From positions 1,426,001 through 1,490,000 of the forward strand of contig NZ_CP133720.1 of the NCBI RefSeq assembly GCF_031326225.1: a DNA stretch of 64,000 bases, written 5' to 3'. A model generated the notes under the pieces. That model was not told the DNA's origin and made no database searches. It worked only from the letters and a program-made list of their open reading frames with translations. How positions within the stretch are numbered: position 1 is the stretch's first letter; the number at the start of each line of letters is the position of its first letter. This DNA is from Undibacterium cyanobacteriorum. Its GTDB lineage: Bacteria; Pseudomonadota; Gammaproteobacteria; Burkholderiales; Burkholderiaceae_D. Made by a program: the position numbers and the translations under genes. Shown here piece by piece: positions 18,529 through 26,906 of the stretch.

Positions 18529-19422
18529 TTATGCTGCTTTGCGACTGAGCCCAGGAATCTTGATCAATCCGAGTGAAATCGCCGTGGCACACAACACGAT
18601 GGCGATACCGATGACGATGCCGTGCGTGATGGCTTCGCCGAGGAAGATCGCGGCCCAAATCGAAGCCGTGGCGGGAATGAGGAAGGTGACCGTGACTGCT
18701 TTACTTGCACCTTCGGTCGAAATTAATTGGAAGAACATGGCATAGGCGATCCCAGTACAAACCACGCCGAGAATCCCAACAGCCAATAAGGCCTGCGCGG
18801 TACCATGGCTAAACGCATGTGGGATGCTGGGTGCTGCGAATGGTAATAAGGCGAGTGCGGCGGCGAATTGACTACCGGTTGCCGTTGCCAAAGCTGGAAT
18901 CTCTTTGGCATACATACGGGTGTAAGTGGCCGCAAAACCATAGCACACGGCGGCGCCCATTCCGGCAAGTACACCCGCAATCACCCAAGGCGTCACATCG
19001 ATTGGACCAATGCCGACCAATACTGCAACGCCAAAGAGGCCCATCATAAAGGCACCGATACGTGTCCAACTTAGGCCTTCCCCGAGCATAATGAAACCAA
19101 ACACGGCGGTAAAAATGGGTGCCAGCGAATTCATGGTGGCCATATAAGCAGACGGTACATGAAGTGCGGACCACGCGAACAAGCTGAAGGGAACGGCTGT
19201 GTTTCCAAGGCCAATGATGAGATAAACCTTGGAGTTCTTTTTCCATTCAAATTCGATACCACGACTGCGCGCAAACAAATAGATTGCGAGTGCCCCAAGA
19301 CTAGCTCGACCAAAAGTGGTTAAGAAGGGGCCGAACACCGGTGAGGCGATACGCATCAACATGAAACTCGTTCCCCAAATCATAGCGAGAGCGACTAAAC
19401 GGATTAAGTTGGCAGTGGACAT
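18529..19422 (-). CDS. DMT superfamily (EamA) transporter
   Basis: Inner-membrane drug/metabolite exporter of 297 residues with ten hydrophobic segments in two EamA repeats; the second repeat ends in PATASIWAAIFLGEAIT, a standard EamA feature. The ATG at 19422 (MSTANLIRL) gives the normal length; the frame opens earlier at 19503, adding a polar stretch not found in the family. It is transcribed divergently from a LysR regulator, so the regulator probably controls it. Substrate unknown; amino acid or metabolite export is usual for the family. Confidence 0.9.
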   Translation of the reverse strand: MSTANLIRLVALAMIWGTSFMLMRIASPVFGPFLTTFGRASLGALAIYLFARSRGIEFEWKKNSKVYLIIGLGNTAVPFSLFAWSALHVPSAYMATMNSLAPIFTAVFGFIMLGEGLSWTRIGAFMMGLFGVAVLVGIGPIDVTPWVIAGVLAGMGAAVCYGFAATYTRMYAKEIPALATATGSQFAAALALLPFAAPSIPHAFSHGTAQALLAVGILGVVCTGIAYAMFFQLISTEGASKAVTVTFLIPATASIWAAIFLGEAITHGIVIGIAIVLCATAISLGLIKIPGLSRKAA

Positions 19423-19597
19423 AGATTTTTCGTTAAAGCGTGTTGGAAATAGTGTATCGAAGTGGCTTGCTAGACTCAGCTCGGAAAGCCTCGATTGAGT
19501 CACAATCGCGCTTCGAGATCAGCATACTAAGTCGATGTCACTGAAAATGCCAACGATACTTATTGACATCTGCTGTAAGAAAATCTAACAATACAGC
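19423..19597. promoter_or_regulatory. Divergent promoter region, EamA transporter / LysR regulator
   Basis: 175 bases between divergent starts. On the plus strand TTGACA (19563-19568) and TAACAA (19586-19591) with a 17-base spacer would start transcription almost exactly at the regulator ATG (19598), and no ribosome-binding site precedes that ATG. This suggests a leaderless regulator mRNA. LysR boxes (T-N11-A) are expected here but not assigned. Confidence 0.5.
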
Positions 19598-20494
19598 ATG
19601 GCGACAGCATCCCTCAATGCACTACAAACATTCGAAACTGCGGCCCGCATGAAGAGTTATTCTTCGGCGGCGCAGGAGCTTCACATCACCCATAGTGCTG
19701 TCAGTCAGCAAATGCGTTCGCTCGAACAGGCGCTCGGCGTTGCATTGTTTGAGCGCAAAGGACGGCAAATGAAGTTGACCGCGCACGGGCAGCAATTGCT
19801 GAAACAAATTCAGCCAGCACTGCGCCAAATTTCACGCGCACTTGATCAAATACAGTCTGAGCAGAAAACGCCAGCGATCAAGGTCGCAACTTTGCAGTCC
19901 TTCGCGACGTTTTGGTTATTGCCGCGACTAGGGAAGTTTCAGGCACTCCATCCCAATTTAGCGATCCACATTCAAGCCGCGATTGGCTTAGTAAATTTAG
20001 AAAAAACGAAGACTGATATTGCGATTCGTTTTGGCCTTGGTAGATGGGATGGTTACGAGGCTGAGAAACTATTGGATGATCATCTGTATCCAGTGTGTAG
20101 CCCGCACTTCAATAAAGGTCGATTACCCAGCTCACCTCAACAACTTAAACGCCATCGTATTCTGTGTGTAGAGCATGGACGTGAATGGCAAAACTGGGGG
20201 CAGTATGCGGGAATCGAAATTAGCGATTTCAAAGTAGAGTCTCATCTTAGTGACAGCAATTTGATGTTGACGGCCGCTATGGCAGGGCAGGGTATTGCCG
20301 TTGCTCGACATAGTCTGGTTGCGGCTGAGGTTGCTGCAGGAAATTTGGTGCGCCTATTTGATGTCGTGGCACCATCAGACTATAGCTATTATTTGGTCAC
20401 GCCAACGGGGGCGCCTAAGAGTGAAAATCTACAAGCTTTCGCCGAATGGCTTAAGAAAGAAGCACGGCGTTTTGCGAAAAGCCAATTGAAGTGA
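19598..20494 (+). CDS. LysR family transcriptional regulator (GcvA-like)
   Basis: Regulator of 298 residues. The N-terminal winged helix-turn-helix is canonical: LNALQTFETAARMKSYSSAA, then HITHSAVSQQMRSLEQALGVALFER. The effector domain (about 90-295) has the IRFGLGRWDGYEAEKLLDDHLYPVCSP pattern (here given as pieces IRFGLGRW and LYPVCSP), typical of the GcvA/AmpR subgroup. It faces the EamA exporter gene, the usual layout for LysR and its target. Inducer unknown. The upstream sequence suggests leaderless translation. Confidence 0.93.
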   Translation: MATASLNALQTFETAARMKSYSSAAQELHITHSAVSQQMRSLEQALGVALFERKGRQMKLTAHGQQLLKQIQPALRQISRALDQIQSEQKTPAIKVATLQSFATFWLLPRLGKFQALHPNLAIHIQAAIGLVNLEKTKTDIAIRFGLGRWDGYEAEKLLDDHLYPVCSPHFNKGRLPSSPQQLKRHRILCVEHGREWQNWGQYAGIEISDFKVESHLSDSNLMLTAAMAGQGIAVARHSLVAAEVAAGNLVRLFDVVAPSDYSYYLVTPTGAPKSENLQAFAEWLKKEARRFAKSQLK

Positions 20495-20574
20495 GGGGGA
20501 GATCGCTTTTTTTTCGCTTTGTTTTCGTTTTTTTGTCGGAGAGGCTTTTGTTCGTCCGACCAGCTATCGAATGA

Positions 20575-20856
20575 TTAGCGCAAGAAGAGTTGGATCACAA
20601 AAGTCAGCAAGACTAAGACGCTGGGGCAGATCCAGCCAAATTTAATTGCAATTTTGCGTGTCTCTGAGGCACCACCGTCAACAACTTCGATCGCTGTGGT
20701 TGAAGCCCATACAATATTGCATAACCAGCCCGAACCAATCGCCGCAAGTGCGATCAATAAAATTTGTGTAGAAGCCGTTGAGCGAAACATAATCATCAAA
20801 ACAACAGGCAGTATCAATCCCGCGAGTAGGCTAATGAGTGAAATAAGTGTTTTCAT
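20575..20856 (-). CDS. Hypothetical small membrane protein
   Basis: Protein of 93 residues with three hydrophobic segments: the first at residues 3-25, the second about 32-50 (LLIALAAIGSGWLCNIVWA), and the last at 72-92. A short hydrophilic loop (VVDGGASETRK) lies between the last two. It converges with the LysR gene. No family recognised; the regular hydrophobic pattern and start close to a Lys make it a plausible real gene. Confidence 0.6.
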   Translation of the reverse strand: MKTLISLISLLAGLILPVVLMIMFRSTASTQILLIALAAIGSGWLCNIVWASTTAIEVVDGGASETRKIAIKFGWICPSVLVLLTFVIQLFLR

Positions 20857-20883
20857 GAGTGACGCTTTCCTATTCGCATGTAT

Positions 20884-21096
20884 TCAAGATTTCTGTGCAA
20901 GAACATAGGCCACAATCGCATTTGCATGACCATGGCCAAGTCCGTGTTCAGTTTTGAGAAGCGCAACAATTTCCATATGCTTGAGCTGTCGATGTTGGTT
21001 CACGATATCAAACCAATATGGCATCGCTTGACCGTACTTTTTTTCAATTGAGGGGAAGTAGGAGGCTGGGCCCTTTATTTTTTCAGTCTCTGCCAT
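20884..21096 (-). CDS. DUF4287 domain-containing protein
   Basis: Small soluble protein of 70 residues. The DUF4287 pattern is visible in GPASYFPSIEKKYGQAMPYW and HMEIVALLKTEHGLGHGHANAIVAYV, the second being the G-H-G-H-A-N-A helix. The start at 21096 is preceded by AAGGAC at proper spacing; an in-frame start at 21165 would overlap the neighbouring broken ankyrin gene and lacks similarity to the family. Function unknown; homologues are often found singly in soil bacteria. Confidence 0.85.
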   Translation of the reverse strand: MAETEKIKGPASYFPSIEKKYGQAMPYWFDIVNQHRQLKHMEIVALLKTEHGLGHGHANAIVAYVLAQKS

Positions 21097-21121
21097 AGTC
21101 GTCCTTTTCAATGCAAATCGT

Positions 21122-21666
21122 TCATCGCACAACGTCTTTCGATTCTCTTGCGGCTTCGACATCATAGCATTGCTGAATTGTTTTTGAAGTTAGCTCGCAA
21201 GATTTTCTTGTAAGTGAGACGCCACTGCACGATACCACTACGCATGGGATGTGACCTGTCATCGCGACCCAGATGACGGGCCATGAGTTGTTCGTTGGTG
21301 TTGAATAAAGTTCGACGACCGGACCATTGTGATTCAGGAGGTAAGGATTAGCTCCTGCTTCTAGCAGACAAGAAAAAACGCCTGCGGTGCGTGCTCGCAC
21401 AGCACGGTGTAAAGCGCTAGCGCCATTTTTATTTTGTGCATCGATGCAAGCACCTGCAGCAACAAGTGATCGAATACTGCTTTCATTGCAATGACCCGCG
21501 GCCGCTCGATGCAGAAGTGTCTCTAGCGATACAGCCAATGACAAATTCTTGTTTCAAAGAGCTGATCTCGTTCGACGGTGATACTCGCAAGGTCAGGGTT
21601 TCGCTTTAGCATCTCCCGAGCAACGGATGGGCCGTCGTCGAGTAACACTTGGTAAGCGTCGAACAT
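21122..21666 (-). pseudogene. Ankyrin-repeat protein gene, frameshifted
   Basis: Reading from ATG at 21666, the frame gives MFDAYQVLLDDGPSVAREML and continues to ICHWLYR, then stops at TAG (about 21528). The ankyrin repeats go on in another frame: ETLLHRAAAGHCNESSIRSL, then NKNGASALHRAVRARTAGVF and LLEAGANPYLLNHNG. Joined, the pieces make the usual N-cap plus two ankyrin repeats, so a one-base indel near 21530-21555 most likely broke the gene. The sequence after NHNG no longer looks like ankyrin, suggesting a second lesion or truncation. A downstream-frame TTG start at 21544 is possible but would lack the N-cap. Confidence 0.65.
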
Positions 21667-21732
21667 GGCAAGCGCTTAAGTCATGGGGTGGTCGCTAGAT
21701 CAACTTACAAGCGGGTCTAGCGACCTTCGATC

Positions 21733-22143
21733 TTACTCCGGTAAGTGACATACGGCTTCAATATTATTACCCTCTGGATCAATCACAAAGGCGCCGTAAT
21801 AATTGGGGTGGTAATCAGGGCGCAGGCCTGGTGCGCCATTGTCGCGGCCACCGGCTGCGATGGCAGCTTCGTAGAATGCATCAACGGCAGCGCGGTTGCG
21901 TGCGCTCCAAGCAAGATGGCATCCTGTGGTCGCAGGCGCACCGTAGGGCGAAGGGCCATCAATAAACCAAACATCGACTTTCTTACCATCGGCTTGGGTC
22001 GGATCTGGGTAAGAAAATCCTACAATATTGGAGCCGTAATTCCCTTCGAAATAGAGGCTGTAACCGAGCGGAGCTAAGGCTGCTTGGTAGAAATCTTTGG
22101 CGCGTTTAATATCGGTGACGCGGAAGGTCATATGGTCGAGCAT
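21733..22143 (-). CDS. VOC family (glyoxalase-like) protein
   Basis: Vicinal-oxygen-chelate protein of 136 residues. The fold is shown by MLDHMTFRVTDIKRAKDFYQ at the N-terminus (His4 as metal ligand candidate), CHLAWSARNRAAVDAFYEAA in the middle and the closing FVIDPEGNNIEAVCH (Glu as ligand). The ATG at 22143 is the family start. Members include glyoxalases, dioxygenases and antibiotic-resistance proteins; this short type is usually annotated only as VOC. It lies beside the broken ankyrin gene with no evident pathway link. Confidence 0.9.
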   Translation of the reverse strand: MLDHMTFRVTDIKRAKDFYQAALAPLGYSLYFEGNYGSNIVGFSYPDPTQADGKKVDVWFIDGPSPYGAPATTGCHLAWSARNRAAVDAFYEAAIAAGGRDNGAPGLRPDYHPNYYGAFVIDPEGNNIEAVCHLPE

Positions 22144-22346
22144 GGCAGCAATTCCTTGTGATGGTTGTTGGGGCAATTGTCGTCGTTGCTGCAATCGTTG
22201 TCACATTCATCATTGGAGCAAAAACGAAGACAATTGCTGAGACAAATACTGTATATTTATTCAGTAGTTTTCGCAAGAATTATTCTGCTGCCATGGATTA
22301 TTTTTTTTTGGCTTATCGCGTGTTTTTCACTCATGGGTGGAGAGAT

Positions 22347-22772
22347 CTAAGCCTGAATCCCATACTCCTTCTTGAGTTTGTGATAGCTGAAAGTGCCGAG
22401 AATACCGAGGAAATAGTAGTAAAAGAAAATAATTGAAAGCAAGAGGCTGCCGACATTGCCACTTGCTTGAACCATCAGCGCTTTGGAGATCAGAAAATAC
22501 ACGAACATGATCACTGCACAGGTTCGGCTGTTTTTGTAAATGCCGAGCGCCAGGCCAAAGATCAGAAATACGTCAGCGAAATTCCAAATGCTAAAGCCGA
22601 GCATCGGACTTCCGCCCATGGCGGCGAGCGTGGCGAGTAAGGTGATGCAGCCCGAAATACAGGCGGCGATCACTGCATTTCTGATACGTTTAGCCGTCTC
22701 TTCTGGTACTTCGAATTCTCTTGGGGTTTGAATTAAGTCACTGTGTGGAGCGGTGTAGGGATTGCTGTCCAT
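22347..22772 (-). CDS. Hypothetical membrane protein with NPYxAP N-terminus
   Basis: Protein of 141 residues starting MDSNPYTAPHSDL, the NPYxAP lead seen in many small proteobacterial membrane proteins, then four hydrophobic segments (NAVIAACISGCITLLATLAA, FSIWNFADVFLIFGLALGIY, TCAVIMFVYFLISKALMV, LLLSIIFFYYYFLGILGTF). No catalytic motif. Function unknown. Confidence 0.75.
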   Translation of the reverse strand: MDSNPYTAPHSDLIQTPREFEVPEETAKRIRNAVIAACISGCITLLATLAAMGGSPMLGFSIWNFADVFLIFGLALGIYKNSRTCAVIMFVYFLISKALMVQASGNVGSLLLSIIFFYYYFLGILGTFSYHKLKKEYGIQA

Positions 22773-22934
22773 ATGGTCTTTTTGTTGGTAATGAATGGTG
22801 AATTAGCTTGTTTTGCTTTGGATTGTTCGATGTTTTTAATACATAAATAAAATCGAACAATAAAATTTTATCATTCCTGCATTAATAGACACCATGCCCC
22901 GAATGAATTGGTATTGATTCATCTGGCCAATGCA

Positions 22935-23531
22935 CTAAGACTGATCGCGCAGCCAACCGCGTTCTGTGGCGAGTTCAATTTGCGAAAGTGCGTACTGCCA
23001 TAGCTGTGGTGCGGCATGCTCCAAGTATTGATTGCGCTTGATCACTTGTTGTTTGCTGACATTGTTTTGCGCCCAGCTTCCACCTTGGTTTTGCATGTTT
23101 TGAATAAGCGGCATGATACGATCCATGGCCTTTGCAAATTGGGCATCGAGCGTAATCGACTCTTCAAATTCCATCCATAAACTGAGATAAGTGCTGGCTT
23201 GTGGTTCGGGCAAAAGGCCAAAAATTCTTTTCGCAGCGAGCTGTTCTTTTTCAGACTGTTGGCCAAGCACATCATGATTAGCGAAGGCGAAAGTATCGCC
23301 CGCATCAATCTCGACGATGTCATGAATGAGCAGCATTTGGTTGACGCGATTGATATCGACGCCTGGGCTCGCATACGGCGCCAAGATATGGGAGGCAAGT
23401 GTGATGTGCCAACTATGTTCAGCACTATTTTCGTAACGATTATTGTCTGCCTTGATCAAAGCTTTTCGATAGACGGCTTTGAGTTGGTCGAGTTCGATAA
23501 TGAATTGAATTTGTTGTTCTAGGTTTTGCAT
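22935..23531 (-). CDS. HD domain phosphohydrolase (YfbR/HDDC2-like)
   Basis: Soluble protein of 198 residues. The metal-binding pattern is complete: His39 in ENSAEHSWH, His70-Asp71 in LLIHDIVEIDAGD with Glu74 and Asp76, and a later Asp in FAKAMDRIMP. This matches the YfbR/HDDC2 group of 5'-nucleotidases that dephosphorylate deoxyribonucleoside monophosphates. Length is in range. Nucleotidase activity is inferred from the family. No linked genes. Confidence 0.88.
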   Translation of the reverse strand: MQNLEQQIQFIIELDQLKAVYRKALIKADNNRYENSAEHSWHITLASHILAPYASPGVDINRVNQMLLIHDIVEIDAGDTFAFANHDVLGQQSEKEQLAAKRIFGLLPEPQASTYLSLWMEFEESITLDAQFAKAMDRIMPLIQNMQNQGGSWAQNNVSKQQVIKRNQYLEHAAPQLWQYALSQIELATERGWLRDQS

Positions 23532-23655
23532 GAATTTGAACTTGCTGACGTAGAATTTCTGATTTGTGCCCTTTATTACCTTCTCTCGTTATCTGTGATG
23601 ACGATGAGCCGGGCGAAATGTTGGTGCGGTCAATTGCGTATAGTGGCCTGACAAA

Positions 23656-24108
23656 TCAATTCTGAGTACAACTCTCAAAACCGAAGTTGCCGCCTTTGTA
23701 TTCGGGTTCAAAATAGTATTTGCTGAAGCTCCATTTGCCGTGGCGATTTTTCTTAAATTCTGCAATCCCAGTGCCATAGTCTTTTGTAGTGGGATCCGTA
23801 TTCGCGAAGTAAATGGCCATCATTTTTCCTTTGCTAGCTGCGTGTCCAGGATAGGTACCAAAGCCTGGCACTTCTAAGGTAAAGCGATAGGCTCCAAATT
23901 GGCCTTGGCTGTGTTTAGGTTTGAGCTCGAGGTGAACACTGGCTTGATAGGCACCTTCGTTCGCATCATTGCCAGTGCAAGTGTAGTCGCCAGAAAAATC
24001 GGGAGCGGAGAATTTCTTGATAGGCGTTGCGGCGGTAGCGGTTGATGCGCCGCACAAGCATACGAGTGATATTACGCTGAACAGGAGCCTGAGTTTTTTC
24101 GTTTGCAT
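23656..24108 (-). CDS. Hypothetical secreted protein
   Basis: Protein of 150 residues with a signal peptide (LRLLFSVISLVCLCGASTATA). The mature part begins near FSAPDFSGDYTCTGNDANEG and is beta-rich, with Cys in YTCTG and in the C-terminal FESCTQN that may form a disulfide. The FSGDYxCxGxD element recurs in a family of small periplasmic proteins of unknown role. The ATG at 24108 is chosen because the signal peptide starts there; six more residues are possible. Confidence 0.72.
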   Translation of the reverse strand: MQTKKLRLLFSVISLVCLCGASTATAATPIKKFSAPDFSGDYTCTGNDANEGAYQASVHLELKPKHSQGQFGAYRFTLEVPGFGTYPGHAASKGKMMAIYFANTDPTTKDYGTGIAEFKKNRHGKWSFSKYYFEPEYKGGNFGFESCTQN

Positions 24109-24277
24109 ACGTGATTTTCGTCTCAAAGGATGAGCGGTATAGTGTCGACGACAGCATCAATTGTATGCGTTCCTTGTGATTGCTAGAAGCACTAATGAAT
24201 CGAGGCAAAAAAGAACGGTAGTGTTGGTGAGGATAGTATCCAAGAAAAAAACTGGGACGGAAAACGATGAGGTAGAA

Positions 24278-24309
24278 CTTAGTACTCAGTACTCATTACT
24301 TAGTACTTC
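24278..24309. repeat. Cluster of AGTACT-type short repeats
   Basis: TTAGTACTCAGTACTCATTACTTAGTACTTCG carries three palindromic AGTACT hexamers within about 30 bases, overlapping the last codons of the solute-binding protein gene. (Sequence described here as three AGTACT words separated by short spacers.) No function seen. Confidence 0.5.
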
Positions 24310-25058
24310 GAGTCGAGGGTCTTGTAACTGCCGTCGGTTTTCATTTCACGTAATTTGCTGTTGAGCAGCTCGATCGTCTCAACGCTCATTTGCCGATTGC
24401 AGGCGAGATAGTAGTCTGAGGAATTGAAATTGAATAGTTTGACTAACTTGTTTTCGAGACCGAGTTCTTTGATTATTTTAAGTCCATGGGCTTCACCCGC
24501 CGCGGCATAGTCAATACGTCCTAGTGCAACGTTTTTGAAAGTCGTTGATGATTCGTTTGACGTGATCACGGAGAAGTCTTTTTCGCGCAAAAACGCCACT
24601 GTTACATTGCCCACTTCAGTGCCGATTTTGCTGCCCTTGATGTCGTCCATTTGCGCCACTTTGCCCAGCTTTTCGATGCGGCCGAAGATCGTCCAGTTAC
24701 CGCTGGCAATGGGGCCTATCCAATGAAACCAACTTTCTCTTTCTGTAATGCGGGCAGTAGAAAATACGCAAGTATTTGGAGATTGACGCGCTAATTCAAA
24801 GGCCCGATTCCAAGTCATCAATTTCATTTCGTAGGGAATCTGGCCGCGCTTGAATAATTCATGAACTTTGTCGGCGGCTTGCCCAAATATCCGAGGCGAG
24901 CGGCCATCGCTCATATTGAGGGGGTATAAATATTCGGTGGTGACCGTGATCGTCGGTGTTTCAGCGTGGACCAGTTTTGGCATTAGCATCACACAAAGGC
25001 TGGCGCACAAGCTCACGCGGCTGTGTCGGAAACGAGATGACGAGAGGCTAAATTTCAT
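24300..25058 (-). CDS. Periplasmic solute-binding protein (SBP_bac_3-like)
   Basis: Exported protein of 252 residues with a signal peptide (cleavage near VHA, residue 32). The family 3 solute-binding fold is shown by TTEYLYPLNM, ARITERESWFHWIGPI, DDIKGSKIGTEVGNV and the late GRIDYAAAGEAHGL. It resembles polar amino-acid binding proteins of the stand-alone kind that lack permease and ATPase genes, and none is adjacent here. Ligand unknown. The gene end runs into a cluster of AGTACT repeats (24278-24309). Confidence 0.82.
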   Translation of the reverse strand: MKFSLSSSRFRHSRVSLCASLCVMLMPKLVHAETPTITVTTEYLYPLNMSDGRSPRIFGQAADKVHELFKRGQIPYEMKLMTWNRAFELARQSPNTCVFSTARITERESWFHWIGPIASGNWTIFGRIEKLGKVAQMDDIKGSKIGTEVGNVTVAFLREKDFSVITSNESSTTFKNVALGRIDYAAAGEAHGLKIIKELGLENKLVKLFNFNSSDYYLACNRQMSVETIELLNSKLREMKTDGSYKTLDSKY

Positions 25059-25413
25059 TATTGCAATGGTTTCTCAAAGGACCGTGCGAGCTAGCGCAAT
25101 CTTGTCACAAACGGAAAGTGGTCTGCTTCAAAGCTTCACTAGATCATGACGCTTTGAAACTAGGGGGTCAATTTCATTTTGTTAAATCGCCGCACTTTTT
25201 TATCATCTTTTTGTGAAAAATCGTAAAACCTCGAAATAACTGCAACATCGGTGGCTAGGTGTTGTATTCCGGACTGTTCAAGATGATGGTCTCGTTTACT
25301 GCATCTTTTTGCAGCCGGTGACGTATGGATGACGGCTTGGTGACGTCTGATTTCGTGTCCAAACCTCTTTTTTTCTCGTACACTGAGGCCGTCTCGTTAT
25401 GTAAGGATTAACT
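25059..25413. other. Intergenic region without recognised gene
   Basis: About 355 bases between divergent genes. No open frame with family features, no RNA gene and no strong hairpin were seen. It should carry the promoters of the solute-binding protein gene (minus) and of the XRE gene (plus). Confidence 0.5.
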
Positions 25414-25881
25414 ATGTCAGTGAAAGAACTGAGGACTGCAAAGGCGTGGACTCAAGCCCAATTGGCAGAATTTAGTGGTCTTAGTTTACGCACCATACAA
25501 CGCATTGAAAAAGGCCATGCGGCGACGGCGGAGAGTGCTAAATGTTTAGCCGCTGTGTTTCAAGTCGATGTGTCGGCACTGAATTTGGTGCAAGAAATTG
25601 ATGAAACTCAATTGAGCGAAGAAGAGAAAGTGGAGCTGGAAAACATTCGCAAGATACGTCACTTTATTGTCGAACTTGCAGCTTTTCTCATTATTGTGCC
25701 TTTGATTTGTTTCGCCTCGTATGTTCATAACGGTGAGATTCGCAATGGCTTGGGGTTGGCGGTTGGATGGGGTTTTTGGTCAGCTTATCAAGCGATAGAA
25801 CTGTTCGATGCCAAAGCATTTTTTGGCGCAAGTTGGGAAAAGCGTCAACTCGATAAACGTATGGGAAGGGATAAGAAATGA
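25414..25881 (+). CDS. XRE helix-turn-helix protein with two-helix membrane domain
   Basis: Protein of 155 residues joining a DNA-binding domain to a membrane domain. Residues 1-57 are an XRE helix-turn-helix (KELRTAKAWTQAQLAEFSGL, LSLRTIQRIEKG). After an acidic linker (residues 62-78), two hydrophobic segments follow (about 85-103 and 113-130), then the WEKRQLDKRM end typical of the bacterial 2TM domain. A membrane-tethered regulator is implied. Its stop overlaps the start of the next gene by ATGA, so the two are translationally coupled. Signal and operator unknown. Confidence 0.88.
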   Translation: MSVKELRTAKAWTQAQLAEFSGLSLRTIQRIEKGHAATAESAKCLAAVFQVDVSALNLVQEIDETQLSEEEKVELENIRKIRHFIVELAAFLIIVPLICFASYVHNGEIRNGLGLAVGWGFWSAYQAIELFDAKAFFGASWEKRQLDKRMGRDKK

Positions 25882-26810
25882 AATTGAGATACATGCAAGT
25901 TGCTATAAATTCTTTTGTGAAAGGCATTGTTGCTTGTGCTGCGGTCGTTGGAATGGTGGCGACTCTTGGTATAAATGGACAAGCCCAGGCTCAGTCGAGC
26001 AATCAATCGGCTTTGCCTGAACGCCATGGTCAAGTCAGCCAACAATTATTCCTCGGTAAAGGAAAGAAGCAGCCCTTAATCGTTGGACTTGGTGGCTCGG
26101 AAGGGGGAAATCCTTGGGCCAGCAATTTTTGGAAAGCCCAGCGTGAACGATTTTTAGAGCAGGGCTATGCGGTGTTGGCGGTCGGTTATTTTGGTACCAA
26201 AAGCAGCCCAGCACAGCTGGATCGTATCGCGCTGGAAGGTATTCATGCCGCCGTCATGCAGGCCGCTGACAACGAAGCCATTAATCGCGAATGCATTATC
26301 GTGATGGGCGGCTCGCGCGGCGGCGAACTCTCTCTATTGTTAGCCAGTCTGTACAAAGAATACGATGCCGCGATTGGCATTGTGGCGGGTAGCTCGGTCT
26401 TTCCTGCATTAACAATGACGATGGATACGCCAGGCTGGACTCACCATGGCAAACTCCTGCCTTTCGTCCCTGTCAGCGAGGCGACATACCCAGCCTTGAT
26501 GCGACGTGATTTACGGGCTGCTTTCAGCACCATGATGAAAGACAAAAAAGCGATGGAGGAGTCGGCCATTGCGGTTGAAAAAATCAATGGGCCGGTCATG
26601 TTTTTATCCGCCAAAAGCGACGAAATGTGGCCATCCGCTGAAATGTCGGACATGATGGTGCAACGTCTCAAAGAAAAGCAATTCGCATACCCTGTCCAAC
26701 ATATTGCTATCGATGGTGGCCACACCGCCCCTTTAAAACATTTTGCACATATTGAAAGCTTCTTGGCGAAGGAACTCGCTCAAACCAAAGCAGAGTGTAT
26801 TCCTCAATAA
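25878..26810 (+). CDS. Secreted alpha/beta hydrolase (BAAT/acyl-CoA thioesterase C-terminal-like)
   Basis: Protein of 310 residues with an N-terminal signal (about residues 1-39, ending AQAQ). The nucleophile elbow is GGSRGGE with Ser146; the acid probably lies in FLSAKSDEMWPS and the His in IDGGHTAPLKHF. The spacing and the G-x-S-R/K-G-G-E-L form resemble the BAAT C-terminal hydrolases. The start overlaps the XRE-2TM gene stop, indicating one transcript and perhaps regulation by it. Substrate unknown; periplasmic esterase or thioesterase is the simplest reading. Confidence 0.83.
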   Translation: MKLRYMQVAINSFVKGIVACAAVVGMVATLGINGQAQAQSSNQSALPERHGQVSQQLFLGKGKKQPLIVGLGGSEGGNPWASNFWKAQRERFLEQGYAVLAVGYFGTKSSPAQLDRIALEGIHAAVMQAADNEAINRECIIVMGGSRGGELSLLLASLYKEYDAAIGIVAGSSVFPALTMTMDTPGWTHHGKLLPFVPVSEATYPALMRRDLRAAFSTMMKDKKAMEESAIAVEKINGPVMFLSAKSDEMWPSAEMSDMMVQRLKEKQFAYPVQHIAIDGGHTAPLKHFAHIESFLAKELAQTKAECIPQ

Positions 26811-26881
26811 AGCAGGGAGTGCGCTGAAAACTTGGTGCGGGTTGCCTTGAAAATTGGCACCAATTCAAGTCAAATCAAGAA

Positions 26882-26906
26882 GGGGGAGTGTTGTTCACTT
26901 CCCCAT
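26882..26906. terminator. Hairpin between convergent genes
   Basis: GGGGGAGTG and CACTTCCCC pair around TTGTT at the end of the hydrolase transcript and directly before the stop of the minus-strand gene at 26907. The T tract is short (ATTTAC). It could serve both directions. Confidence 0.5.
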
